In this document: one piece after another, positions 38,483 to 49,202 of the stretch
Position numbering within the stretch: the first letter of the stretch is position 1
How the letters are laid out: each line of letters begins with the position of its first letter
Assembly (NCBI RefSeq): GCF_900142205.1
Contig: NZ_FRAA01000001.1
Span: forward strand, 174,889-238,888
DNA from: Reichenbachiella agariperforans
GTDB lineage: Bacteria; Bacteroidota; Bacteroidia; Cytophagales; Cyclobacteriaceae
Direction: 5' to 3'
DNA: 64,000 bases
The notes under the pieces: model-generated
The model's input: only the letters and a program-made list of their open reading frames with translations
Database searches by the model: none
Told to the model about the DNA's origin: nothing
Made by a program: the position numbers and the translations under genes

Positions 38483-40498
38483 ATGAATCCATTGATTAAA
38501 TATAGTCTGGTTCTATTTCTTTCAATCTTTAGTGTATTTGTCACGCAAGCTCAGTACGCCAAAATCACCTATACGGGGATGAAAAGTGAGAAAAAAGGAG
38601 ATGTAGAAATGGCCAATGGCTCTTACATTGCTGCCATCAAATATTACAAATATGCGCTAGAGGAAGATTCCACGAATACGTCGGCCATGTTGAAGTTGGC
38701 ACGTAGTTATCGCAAAATCAACGATAATATCTCAGCAGAACCTGTGTTTAGTCAATACCTGTCTCATGTGGATTTAAACAAAGTAGCGAGTGCCATGGAT
38801 TCATCTAAGCTGGTGATCTCGGATTCACTCAAAGCAGCAGTACTCTATGCCTACATCGAGGCACTGGCCAGTAATAAAAAATACGACGAAGCATCCTACT
38901 GGTATGAAGTCTATCAAGGATTAGATCATGCCAACCCAGAACAATTCGCTCGACTCAGTGCCTATGCAGATGTACATGATTTCAGCAAGGATCAGAAGTA
39001 TTATCAAATCGCCAACCTGACCAAAAACAACAATCGAAACGATTTCGGACCAGCATACTACAAGGAAGGCTTCCTGTTCATCTCTGACATGAATGAAAAA
39101 GTCGTCATTCGGAGTAAAACCAAGAAAAACCGATCCAACTACTTTGACATCTACTTCACACAAAAGAGACCTGACGGTGGGTTTGAAAAAGCAGTATTGT
39201 TCAGCAAAAAGACAAGCAGCAAATACCACGAAGGACCTGTCAGTACCTTTGAAAATGGGTCTATGATTGCACTGACGAGAAATGCCGTCGAGAAGAAAAA
39301 CAAAGCAGTAAGAGGCAAAAGTGAAGTAGAGTCTCTTAATATCTACTTTGCAGAAATCGAGGACGACAAGATTCAAAACATCAGGCCCTTTCCATACAAT
39401 AGTCCCGACTACAACAGTGCTCACCCTGCTGTAGCAGAAGACGGTTCCTTCATGATATACTCCTCAGATCAGCCCGACGGCTATGGACACGCAGACCTAT
39501 ACATCACCTACAAAACGGCTAACGGATGGTCAGAACCCAAAAACATGGGGCCTCAGATCAACACGACTGAGCGTGATGTATTTCCATCTCTCAATGGAAA
39601 CGTTCTTTATTTCGCCTCCAATGGCAGACCTGGACTGGGTGGACTGGATATCTACAAAACCATACTCAACGGAAATACGCCTGGCCCCATCAAAAATGTA
39701 GGCGCACCCGTCAATTCCAATAAGGATGATTTTGGGATGATCACCCGTACAGGCAAAGAAGGCTACTTCGTGTCCAACCGGCGCAACGAACTCAATGATG
39801 TCATCTATAGCTACGAATACACCAAAAAGAATGACGACAAACTGATCGCATACGTCTACGCAGTGGATACCACTCAAGTAAATGACTCTACAAGTTTGGC
39901 AGATTCTACCAACTATAAAGTTCTATCCAATGCATCCATCAATGTCGTAGACACACGAAACAACCAATACCTAGCACCGATAGAGGTTCGAAACGACTCC
40001 TTCGTCTATGTATTAGATACGGGTGTAGAATACTCCGTACTAGCCGCCAAACAAAACTACTTCACCAACCAAGTCACCTACCTGTCTGGTAACGAACTGA
40101 ACGGCGAACTCTTTTGGCCTGTTCCGCTGGACTCGATGCAGGTCGGCAAATCTATGGTACTAAAAGACATTCTCTACGATTTTGACAAGGCAACATTAAG
40201 AGACTCCTCTAAGTTTCAGCTCAACTACCTCATCGTAATGTTGCAAGACAACCCTACGATGAAAGCGGAACTCCACTCCCATACCGATACCCGAGGCAAT
40301 GAAAACTACAACATGCGCCTCTCCAAACGTAGAGCCAAATCAGTAGTCGACTACATGGTCAATGCTGGTATCCGTGAGGACAGACTCGTACCTGTAGGTA
40401 TGGGAGAATCAGAACCCATCGTGGATTGCCAAGACGACTGTAGCGAAGACGACCATCAGCTGAACCGGCGAACCGAACTACTGGTCACGGAACTGTAA
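38483..40498 (+). CDS. PorE-like OmpA family protein (TPR, PD40 propeller, OmpA), third gene of adhesin cassette
   Basis: This 671-residue protein has a signal peptide ending TQAQ. TPR-like helices (about 25-170) include IAAIKYYKYALEEDSTNTSA. A PD40 beta-propeller (about 190-440) includes MIYSSDQPDGYGHADLYITY. The C-terminal OmpA domain (about 550-671) contains LYDFDKATLRDSSKFQLNYL, HSHTDTRGNENYNMRLS and NRRTELLV. It starts 3 nt after the PorP/SprF stop. Giant type B protein, PorP/SprF and this protein form a transcription unit. It probably anchors the secretion or display complex to peptidoglycan. The domain order parallels the gene at 18000. Confidence 0.92.
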   Translation: MNPLIKYSLVLFLSIFSVFVTQAQYAKITYTGMKSEKKGDVEMANGSYIAAIKYYKYALEEDSTNTSAMLKLARSYRKINDNISAEPVFSQYLSHVDLNKVASAMDSSKLVISDSLKAAVLYAYIEALASNKKYDEASYWYEVYQGLDHANPEQFARLSAYADVHDFSKDQKYYQIANLTKNNNRNDFGPAYYKEGFLFISDMNEKVVIRSKTKKNRSNYFDIYFTQKRPDGGFEKAVLFSKKTSSKYHEGPVSTFENGSMIALTRNAVEKKNKAVRGKSEVESLNIYFAEIEDDKIQNIRPFPYNSPDYNSAHPAVAEDGSFMIYSSDQPDGYGHADLYITYKTANGWSEPKNMGPQINTTERDVFPSLNGNVLYFASNGRPGLGGLDIYKTILNGNTPGPIKNVGAPVNSNKDDFGMITRTGKEGYFVSNRRNELNDVIYSYEYTKKNDDKLIAYVYAVDTTQVNDSTSLADSTNYKVLSNASINVVDTRNNQYLAPIEVRNDSFVYVLDTGVEYSVLAAKQNYFTNQVTYLSGNELNGELFWPVPLDSMQVGKSMVLKDILYDFDKATLRDSSKFQLNYLIVMLQDNPTMKAELHSHTDTRGNENYNMRLSKRRAKSVVDYMVNAGIREDRLVPVGMGESEPIVDCQDDCSEDDHQLNRRTELLVTEL

Positions 40499-40723
40499 CC
40501 TTGGGCTATAGGGTTGGTCTATAATATCCGCTCTATGCGGCTATGATCCCTCTCCGGTATATCCTACTACCACTAGACAAATAACCTGAGGTCGATTAAT
40601 AATTGAATACTGAACACTAAGCCCAATTTCCTAAGCAAGCCTACAATAATCAGCCCCATTCTCGTTAATATTGTCGGTGCTTATTGCCTAGCTGCAGTAG
40701 CCACTTTGATTTAAACAGTCGCT

Positions 40724-42520
40724 ATGAGAAAAGTATTACCCCTACTGATCGTATTGATCAGCTTATCTACTCTATCCTTCGCACAAGAGACTCCCGAAGA
40801 AGATCCATTCGCAGACTACTCCTATCTATGGGAGGATACCAAAAAGGACAAAAAGAAAAAGAAGAAAAAAAACAAGGAAACAAATACTGCCGAGCAAGTT
40901 GCACCTGCAGCGGCTGTGGTAGCTGACACCACCAAAGTCAAACCTGAAACTATCACCGTAGACTCCCTTTCTCAAACAGCGGTAGCGGACAGCCTGGCCT
41001 CAGAAGAGCTCATCATCCCTACAGACACTGTAGTGCAGGACAGCTACATATTTGTAGACTCCACGACTTTAGAAGAAGGCCCTACTACCGAAGAACTCGC
41101 AGCACTAGAAGCACAGCAAGCAGCGCAAGACTCTACAAAACAAGCGCAAAAAGCAGCCAAACGCGAAGAAAGAAAGGACAAAGACAAGGACAAAGAACCT
41201 GCCGAAGACTTCCGTGCAGGGCTTCCCCCTGTCAACAATGGCTCTGCCATCAACGGAGGCTTCACCTACACCGTCATCGATGGAAAATCCTATGCAGGGC
41301 TAGTATTAGCTCCAGAGCTTAGCCTCGGCAAAGTCGGCGTGGGTCTGGATGTACCTATTCTCTATGGGATTGATGACCAGAGCATCCGTACGGAGATGTA
41401 CGAAGATGGTGTCGGGGCACTCAGACTCCTGAGCTACGTCCGATACGGACAACAAAAAGTAGACCCTGTCTACGTCAAAGTCGGCTCTCTCCCCGGCACG
41501 ATGATCGGATATGGGGGGTTGGTCAACAACTACTCCAACAGCATCAGTTACGAAAAGCGTAAAATCGGACTCCACTATGACATCAACGTCAAAGGGCTCG
41601 CCGGCATAGAAGGCATGTATAGCGATTTTGACCCTAGCTCTTTCAACCTTTTTGCCGTCAGACCCTATGTGAGACCACTCAGTTGGACTTTCGTGCCTAT
41701 AGTTCGCAGTTTGGAGATAGGAGCTACCTACCTATCCGATCATGACCAGACTCATCTGCTAGGTACTGGAGACACCAACGCGACCTATGCTTTCACCAAG
41801 GATGGTATCAGCGCATTCAATGTAGACGCAGGACTGACACTCCTCCGTGTCCCTTTCATCCAGATCGACCTATTTGCCAACTACTCGAAGCTCAACGTCA
41901 GCACCCCGGCGTTGTTAGATTCGATCGATGCACAACAGACTGCTGGTGAGCTCACCATGCCTTCAGACGAGTTCACAGATGGATCGGGTATCAGTGCAGG
42001 TTTCAACTTCCGGTTTCACTTCATCGCGGACTTGTTGAGTACCGACCTCCGAATCGAGCGACTCTCCTACTCGGACTACTACCTTCCACAGTTCTTTGAT
42101 ACCTCCTATGAGATAGACAAGGATGGGAAACTACTCTCCCTCGCCTCAGTCGAAAAAATGCAAGGCATCTATGGCAGCATCACAGGCCATATCCTTCAGA
42201 AAGTAAACATTGGCGGGAGCCTTTTGCTCCCAGATCATATCGGCGAAGCGGCCCCAGCTGTCGTCACTTTGACCGCTGATGTAGACCGCTTGTTTGACAA
42301 AGTCTCTATTCATGCCAAGTACTTCAAAGGAGGACTGACAGAACTAAATGACGCCTTTACCTTAGACGAAAGGTCACTGGCCAAAGTACGATTCGTCTAT
42401 CATCTCAACCGCTTTATCGTGGCAGGTGTCGATTACTTCTATACCTTTACACCTACAGAGAATGGGTACGAGACCACACAGTATATTTCTCCCTACTTTG
42501 GTTTGAGTATCCAGTTTTGA
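40724..42520 (+). CDS. Outer-membrane beta-barrel protein with long charged linker
   Basis: This 598-residue protein has signal peptide MRKVLPLLIVLISLSTLSFA. It is followed by about 135 residues of low-complexity, Lys/Glu/Ala-rich sequence, including KKDKKKKKKKNKETN near residue 45. The remaining ~430 residues have alternating strand patterns, many aromatic residues and a terminal LSIQF, consistent with an outer-membrane barrel. I do not recognise a specific family. The linker may reach through the periplasm to peptidoglycan or interact with an inner-membrane partner; that is inference. DUF1456 follows after 21 nt. Confidence 0.75.
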   Translation: MRKVLPLLIVLISLSTLSFAQETPEEDPFADYSYLWEDTKKDKKKKKKKNKETNTAEQVAPAAAVVADTTKVKPETITVDSLSQTAVADSLASEELIIPTDTVVQDSYIFVDSTTLEEGPTTEELAALEAQQAAQDSTKQAQKAAKREERKDKDKDKEPAEDFRAGLPPVNNGSAINGGFTYTVIDGKSYAGLVLAPELSLGKVGVGLDVPILYGIDDQSIRTEMYEDGVGALRLLSYVRYGQQKVDPVYVKVGSLPGTMIGYGGLVNNYSNSISYEKRKIGLHYDINVKGLAGIEGMYSDFDPSSFNLFAVRPYVRPLSWTFVPIVRSLEIGATYLSDHDQTHLLGTGDTNATYAFTKDGISAFNVDAGLTLLRVPFIQIDLFANYSKLNVSTPALLDSIDAQQTAGELTMPSDEFTDGSGISAGFNFRFHFIADLLSTDLRIERLSYSDYYLPQFFDTSYEIDKDGKLLSLASVEKMQGIYGSITGHILQKVNIGGSLLLPDHIGEAAPAVVTLTADVDRLFDKVSIHAKYFKGGLTELNDAFTLDERSLAKVRFVYHLNRFIVAGVDYFYTFTPTENGYETTQYISPYFGLSIQF

Positions 42521-42541
42521 TCGATAGATATAAAGTAAAAC

Positions 42542-43036
42542 ATGACAAATAACGATATCCTGCGTAGAGTACGCTATGCCCTAGACCTCAATGATGCGCA
42601 AATGGTCGCCATTTTTGGACTAAACGAGCAGGTAGTGACCAGAGCGCAGGTAAAAGCCTGGCTCACCAAGAATGAAGAACCCGGGTTCGTAGAACTACCC
42701 GACCGTGACTTGTCCAACTTCCTAGATGGCTTGATCACAGACAAGAGAGGCAAAAAAGAAGGTGCAAAACCGGTCACCACCACTCGCCTCAACAACAACA
42801 TCATCTTTAGGAAGCTCCGCATCGCCATGAACCTCGACGAAGCGGCCACCCTAGCGCTGTACGAACTAGCGGATATGCCCATCAGCAGGCACGAACTCAG
42901 TGCATTCTTTCGCAATCCCAAACAACCCCAGTACCGCTCGTGTCAGGATCAGTTCCTGCGCAACTTCCTCAATGGCCTACAGATCAAACTCCGTGCAGAG
43001 GAAAAACTCAAACAAAGGCTGAAGAAAACGAATTAG
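42542..43036 (+). CDS. DUF1456 family protein (YehS-like)
   Basis: This 164-residue protein consists of two similar halves. Each begins with R/RK-LR-A-x-x-L: MTNNDILRRVRYALDLND and NNIIFRKLRIAMNLDE. Each ends with a FLDGL or FLNGL motif. This tandem arrangement is the hallmark of the DUF1456 family, named YehS in E. coli. Its function is unknown. It is cytoplasmic. It follows the barrel gene by 21 nt and is probably co-transcribed. Confidence 0.93.
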   Translation: MTNNDILRRVRYALDLNDAQMVAIFGLNEQVVTRAQVKAWLTKNEEPGFVELPDRDLSNFLDGLITDKRGKKEGAKPVTTTRLNNNIIFRKLRIAMNLDEAATLALYELADMPISRHELSAFFRNPKQPQYRSCQDQFLRNFLNGLQIKLRAEEKLKQRLKKTN

Positions 43037-43114
43037 TTTATGAACCATTTGGGTCAACCTTATTAGAGGATTTCATGTATAAGGCTGTTAGACAGATCCA
43101 ATAAGACAAGAGCC

Positions 43115-43732
43115 ATGACTGAGTTTTGGGAAGAGAATTTTATCGAAAAGCAGGAAATGTGGGGCTTTGAGCCTTCCTATTCGGCAGTATTAACCAAAGA
43201 CTTTTTTATTAACAAAGCCATTAAGAACATCCTTATCCCAGGGATAGGCTATGGGCGAAATGCTCAAGTATTCAAAAACAGCGGGATAGACGTCACGGGC
43301 ATAGAAGTCTCCAAAACCGCCATCGAAATGGCTAAAAAGCACTATGGCTCATCCATGAACATCTATCACGGCAGTGTGTCCGACATGCCTTTTGATAACA
43401 CCCAATATGATGGAATCTTTTGCTATGCCTTGATCCATCTATTGGACAGCAAGGACAGAGAAAAGCTAGTACAAGACTGCTACCACCAGCTATCAGAGGG
43501 TGGCTATATGGTTTTCACGGTGATTTCAAAAGAAGCCCCGACCTACGGCAAAGGCACACGCATTGGTCAGGATAGATATGAACTACACCAAGGGGCTAAG
43601 ATATACTTCTATGACAAAGAATCAATCCATAGAGAATTTGACAAAGTGGGACTATTTGAGATCACAGAGATTTCCGAAAACCAACCCTTCTATCTGATCA
43701 AGTGCCAAAAGGCATCTGTCTCCGCTCAATGA
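43115..43732 (+). CDS. Class I SAM-dependent methyltransferase
   Basis: This 205-residue cytoplasmic protein has a Rossmann-like methyltransferase core: motif I ILIPGIGYGRNAQVF (the usual DxGxGxG with Pro-Gly-Ile), then GIEVSKTAIEMAKKHYG, and motif IV region YDGIFCYALIHLL. It resembles small-molecule methyltransferases such as the thiopurine/tellurite-resistance type, but substrate cannot be assigned. It lies 78 nt after DUF1456 with no terminator between and is followed by a hairpin. Confidence 0.9.
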   Translation: MTEFWEENFIEKQEMWGFEPSYSAVLTKDFFINKAIKNILIPGIGYGRNAQVFKNSGIDVTGIEVSKTAIEMAKKHYGSSMNIYHGSVSDMPFDNTQYDGIFCYALIHLLDSKDREKLVQDCYHQLSEGGYMVFTVISKEAPTYGKGTRIGQDRYELHQGAKIYFYDKESIHREFDKVGLFEITEISENQPFYLIKCQKASVSAQ

Positions 43733-43765
43733 TTGATTAGTCTACTTCTCCGCTCGCCGATGGGG

Positions 43766-43790
43766 ATAGCCTGGTCTATCGCCAGGCTAT
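43766..43790. terminator. Possible terminator after methyltransferase gene
   Basis: Perfect 9-bp stem ATAGCCTGG/CCAGGCTAT with a 7-nt loop, 34 nt after the stop. There is no T run, so it may be a REP-like hairpin instead. Confidence 0.4.
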
Positions 43791-44070
43791 GACGGGTAGA
43801 ATAGAGTGGTTGAACACTTTGCATATAGACCCAAGCCTACCAAACCAAAAGTACCGTCATTGCCCGACTAGGACGAGGCACGAGGACGCAGATCGGTACA
43901 ATCCCCCCACTACAAGCTGTTCAGCAGTTACTCACCCTGCAAAACCCAACAACGGGCGAACGCCCTTCTACATTTTGGGTCTTAGGATCGCTCGCGCTTA
44001 ACCTAAGACCAGAAGGGGGTGACCTACATACAACTAGTCACTCCTCTCAAACCTACTAACCAATACCTCC

Positions 44071-44106
44071 GTCACTTCGAGCGAGCACAGCGACGAGAAG
44101 TCTGGC
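44071..44106. repeat. REP-like intergenic element
   Basis: The core GTCACTTCGAGCGAGCACAG followed by CGACGAGAAGTC has inverted ACTTC/GAAGT ends. It resembles the dispersed Bacteroidota element also suggested at 500-562. Confidence 0.45.
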
Positions 44107-44186
44107 TCGGTCTCCTACTGCTCCATACTGTTGAAAAAAACACCTTTTGGCATGGAATTCCCTAGACGAAGCTCTGCCCCACGAGT

Positions 44187-45098
44187 TTATTCTCGGTGGA
44201 TGTGCAAGCCGATCTGTCGATGGATACGCAGGGAACGATCTTCTTCCCTACGCCAGTATGAGATCCCAGTCCCTGCAGTACTCCCCGAAAATCCCGGCAC
44301 AGACCAGTCCACATAGAATCCTGCGTACCTGATATACCCATTGTCTACTGTATCGACCGCAAAGGGAATCACTTGTATAGAGTCTATTTTGGCAGGATGC
44401 CTATAGTAGTCTTGGTAGTGCTGCACCAGAACCGATCTGCCCGACTGTATAGTATCTGCGAAGGGCAAATACATGGCATCTACCGAGTAGGCGTTCGCAG
44501 ATTTTTCGGGGATTCGGTCTATTACATTGGTTTCATTCAGTGCGTTGTATGCTTCCAGTTCCCATGGGATGGTGATGGCTTCCACCTCGGCTTTTGCGAC
44601 ACTATGCACCACTAATGGGGATGGGGCCTCTACCTGATGCAGGTACCCAAAAGCCTCCGCCAGCAGGGTCAAATGCTGGGCACTGTCTCGTTTCCATACG
44701 TTGAAGTACTTGCCTCTATACACATCCGAACTGTCCAGCACCTTGGTAAACAAACCTATCTCGATGACCCTGTCCTCGAAAACGAGCGTATCGATCAGCG
44801 CTCTCGTGTATGTTTTGACATCTTCTCGACCAAATATCTCTTCGTAGTATACTTTTATATTGTCCCTAGTTGTAATCAACGGGTTGTACTCTGCCATGAG
44901 CATGGCCTCTTTGTCATAGAGATTACTGATCTTTGCAAATGATTTGGTCTTGGCGGCTTCTATCATTTTTTGGCTGTTTTGCAGGAGCTGCTCTTCTATC
45001 AAAACATTCGCTCCCTCTTCTTCAGGGAGCCGACTTTCTGTGTCGATACAGGACGCGAGTACAACAGCAAGCACGGCGCAATACAGGTATGATTTCAT
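44187..45098 (-). CDS. NTF2-like (SnoaL/DUF4440-type) lipoprotein
   Basis: The ATG at 45098 gives 303 residues with lipobox VLASCIDTE (Cys17). An open frame upstream is not supported because it lacks a signal at its start. The segment NSQKMIEAAKTKSFAKISNL and RDNIKVYYEEIFGREDVKTY fit a SnoaL/DUF4440-type NTF2 fold. A second similar half follows (AIDPLFADTIQ-like region near residue 215 onward). Such folds bind small ligands or act as stable scaffolds; no catalytic role is visible. It is exported to the periplasm or outer membrane. The promoter region lies beside a palindrome and a 22-bp repeat array. Confidence 0.75.
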   Translation of the reverse strand: MKSYLYCAVLAVVLASCIDTESRLPEEEGANVLIEEQLLQNSQKMIEAAKTKSFAKISNLYDKEAMLMAEYNPLITTRDNIKVYYEEIFGREDVKTYTRALIDTLVFEDRVIEIGLFTKVLDSSDVYRGKYFNVWKRDSAQHLTLLAEAFGYLHQVEAPSPLVVHSVAKAEVEAITIPWELEAYNALNETNVIDRIPEKSANAYSVDAMYLPFADTIQSGRSVLVQHYQDYYRHPAKIDSIQVIPFAVDTVDNGYIRYAGFYVDWSVPGFSGSTAGTGISYWRREEDRSLRIHRQIGLHIHRE

Positions 45099-45188
45099 CA
45101 CTAGGTGGTTTGGGTGGGTATCGATTTCATTTTCAGATACAAAATAAGAAAAACATCTGGCTTCCCCCCTTCTGCACATCAAAAAAAG

Positions 45189-45202
45189 TGCGTTTAAACG
45201 CA
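45189..45202. promoter_or_regulatory. 14-bp palindrome TGCGTTTAAACGCA
   Basis: A perfect palindrome with no spacer, about 90 bp upstream of the lipoprotein start codon. It is a candidate operator for a dimeric regulator. Confidence 0.45.
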
Positions 45203-45220
45203 TTTAGAAGGGGGTAAATC

Positions 45221-45330
45221 AAACACGTGTGTTCCGGCTCGCAAACACGTGTGTTCGGAGCATCAAACACGTGTGTTCGGAGCGTCAAAGACACGTGTTT
45301 GGAGCGTCAAAGACACGTGTTTGAATTTAA
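45221..45330. repeat. Five-copy 22-bp tandem repeat with ACACGTGT core
   Basis: Units begin at 45221, 45243, 45265, 45287 and 45309, an exact 22-bp period. Copies 1-3 read AAACACGTGTGTTC, and copies 4-5 read AAAGACACGTGTTTG, the inverse orientation. Each holds the palindromic core ACACGTGT and, except the last, a CGGAGCRTC-type or GGAGCGTC linker. Confidence 0.9.
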
Positions 45331-45476
45331 GGCATTTTACCCGCATGAAACAATAGCATAATTCGGGTAAAAAAAGGAGAATGGTTGGTTGGGATAAGAC
45401 TGATCATCAAAAAGCTGGTACCCCTTGACCTGTCTCAAAGCAATCCTTGCTTGTACTAAAAAAGCTGTAAAAAAAC

Positions 45477-46493
45477 CTACAGTACGTTGACCTCAGGTAG
45501 GATCTCGATCCCGAATTTGGACTGGACGGAGGCTTGGATCTCCATCGCTAGATCATAGAGGGCTTGCCCACTACCTCCTCCGTGGTTGACGAGTACGAGG
45601 GCTTGTTTGTCATGTACACCGATCGCACCGATTCGCTTGCCCTTCCAGCCTGCTTGCTCGATGAGCCATCCTGCGGGGACTTTCACTTGCCCATCAGGCT
45701 GAGGGTAGCCAGGGATTTCGTAGTGGTCTTTGAGTTGCTCATATTGCGCACTAGCGATCACCGGGTTCTTAAAAAAGCTCCCTGAGTTGCCGATCACTTT
45801 TGGGTCGGGTAGTTTGGACTGACGGATCGCTATGACCGCATCACTCACGTCACGTATCGTCGGGTTGGCAATCCCACGCTCGGTCAGGGTCTCATTGATG
45901 GCGCCATAGCTCGTATTGAGCTGGGCATTTCGGGAGAGCACCAAAGTCACCGAGGTGATGATGTATTTGCCTTTCAACTCCTTCTTGAACACACTCTCAC
46001 GGTACCCGAACTGACATTCGTCAGCGGCAAAGGTTCTGGTCTCTAAGTGCGCTCTATCCAGTGCGGTCAGTGAGCCGAACACGTCTTTGATCTCTACACC
46101 ATACGCGCCGATATTCTGCATCGGCGCAGCACCTACAGTCCCAGGGATCAGCGACAGGTTCTCTATCCCTCCCCAGCCTTGTGCGATACTGTGCAGCACA
46201 AACGCGTGCCACACCTCTCCACTGGCGACTTGTACTCGAACCTCCGTATCGCTTTCTTCCAGCACCGTCACGCCCTTGAGGGCATTCTTGATCACGAGTG
46301 TTTTCACATCCTGTGTCAACAAGATATTCGAGCCACCGCCAAGGACATAAGGCTCTACTCCTGTCTCCCTAGCCCATTCCAGTGCTTCTTTTAGTTCGGA
46401 CTCAGTAGTCACCTCGGCGAAGTACTGCGCCACCACATCTAGCCCAAAAGTATTGTAAGGTTTGAGAGAAACATCGGTTTGAATCAATGACAT
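45477..46493 (-). CDS. murB: UDP-N-acetylmuramate dehydrogenase
   Basis: This 338-residue protein reduces UDP-GlcNAc-enolpyruvate to UDP-MurNAc in cytoplasmic peptidoglycan synthesis, using FAD and NADPH. FAD-binding residues are seen in PYVLGGGSNILL near residue 47 and ENLSLIPGTVGAAPMQNIGA. Catalytic-region motifs FGYRESVFKK, the proton-donor serine in GNSGSFFKNP and the terminal LPEVNVL with its Glu fit type I MurB. It is a single gene, divergent from gyrB. Confidence 0.97.
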   Translation of the reverse strand: MSLIQTDVSLKPYNTFGLDVVAQYFAEVTTESELKEALEWARETGVEPYVLGGGSNILLTQDVKTLVIKNALKGVTVLEESDTEVRVQVASGEVWHAFVLHSIAQGWGGIENLSLIPGTVGAAPMQNIGAYGVEIKDVFGSLTALDRAHLETRTFAADECQFGYRESVFKKELKGKYIITSVTLVLSRNAQLNTSYGAINETLTERGIANPTIRDVSDAVIAIRQSKLPDPKVIGNSGSFFKNPVIASAQYEQLKDHYEIPGYPQPDGQVKVPAGWLIEQAGWKGKRIGAIGVHDKQALVLVNHGGGSGQALYDLAMEIQASVQSKFGIEILPEVNVL

Positions 46494-46613
46494 AGAATCG
46501 AATTATGATTGGAACTTGGAGTAAAGGCTGCAATTTATCAAAGCCCTGATGATATCCCTTTATTTTGATCCAAAAAACTCCTCAAAACCGACCACCGAAG
46601 CACTTAGTTTTAG

Positions 46614-46621
46614 TAGATTTG
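46614..46621 (+). promoter_or_regulatory. Putative -7 box of gyrB
   Basis: TAGATTTG matches TAnnTTTG and lies 20 nt before the gyrB ATG at 46642, giving a leader of about 15 nt. A -33 box is not clear. Confidence 0.4.
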
Positions 46622-46632
46622 TAGGATTTTAA

Positions 46633-48600
<1,968 letters not shown>

Positions 48601-48621
48601 TAGAGCTCATCGCATCATTTC

Positions 48622-48656
48622 AAAAGAGGTATCTTATTATTTAAGATACCTCTTTT
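48622..48656. terminator. Bidirectional terminator overlapping DUF423 3' end
   Basis: Perfect 15-bp arms AAAAGAGGTATCTTA and TAAGATACCTCTTTT with a 5-nt loop. One arm overlaps the last codons of the DUF423 gene, so the same sequence terminates gyrB and encodes its C-terminus. Confidence 0.88.
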
Positions 48657-49021
48657 CTTTTGAGGCTAAAAATCAAACTTAGCCAGCCCAATATCATAAG
48701 CACCCCTCCAATAGGCGTTACAGCTCCTAAAAACTTAATCCCCGTCACACTAAGCACATACAGCGATCCGCTAAAAAACACTACCCCTAACACGAATAGC
48801 CACGCCGATCGCACCAGCCACTTGGTCTCATACTGCATGGTGAGTACCCCTAGAACAAGTAAAGCAATCGCATGCATGCCCTGATAGCGAACCGCAGTCT
48901 CGAATATTTCGACGGTATCATATTGCATCAATACTCCCTTCAATCCATGCGCCCCGAATGCCCCTATAGCCACCGTCAAAAGAGCCATAATAGCCCCACT
49001 TCGTATTATTTTAGTATCCAT
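48641..49021 (-). CDS. DUF423 family inner-membrane protein
   Basis: This 126-residue protein has four hydrophobic segments. The N-terminal motif AIGAFGAHGLKGVL and the later RYQGMHAIALLVLGVL match DUF423 (YgdD-like) proteins, whose function is unknown. It is convergent with gyrB and shares its terminator. The C-terminal residues KRKEVS are encoded by the terminator arm. Confidence 0.92.
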   Translation of the reverse strand: MDTKIIRSGAIMALLTVAIGAFGAHGLKGVLMQYDTVEIFETAVRYQGMHAIALLVLGVLTMQYETKWLVRSAWLFVLGVVFFSGSLYVLSVTGIKFLGAVTPIGGVLMILGWLSLIFSLKRKEVS

Positions 49022-49202
49022 TTTTCAAGCGATTAATTCGCCACAATGTTAGTACTTTAATTTTAGGCTAAAAAGGAAGATACTACTTAGACCTTACCCT
49101 TATAACTAAGTGAAATAACCCAAATTCAGATTTAAGCATATAACTTATAGGATAACACTTCGATTCACGTCACCTTTGAACATCAGATTATCATAACTAT
49201 CT

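Larger units (their letters stand above)
43733..44186. other. Hairpin-rich non-coding spacer
   Basis: No credible gene is present. Four inverted repeats are: ATAGCCTGG/CCAGGCTAT (43766-43790), GGGCG-AA-CGCCC (43954-43965), GGTCTTAGG/CCTAAGACC (43978-44010), and a REP-like ACTTC...GAAGT element (about 44071-44106). The composition differs from adjacent genes. Confidence 0.6.
45099..45476. other. Regulatory/repeat-rich spacer between murB and NTF2-like lipoprotein
   Basis: No coding region is supported. The spacer holds the 14-bp palindrome at 45189, the 22-bp tandem repeat at 45221, and an inverted repeat TTTTACCCG/CGGGTAAAA (45335-45343, 45364-45372) that may help end murB transcription. Confidence 0.7.

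Noticed and set aside
44131-44332. Short plus-strand frames before the NTF2-like lipoprotein
   Set aside because: They lie antisense to the lipoprotein 3' end, and no motif or start context supports them.
45221-45330. CRISPR array
   Set aside because: The 22-bp period leaves no unique spacers of about 30 bp; the units are nearly identical end to end, and no cas gene is nearby.
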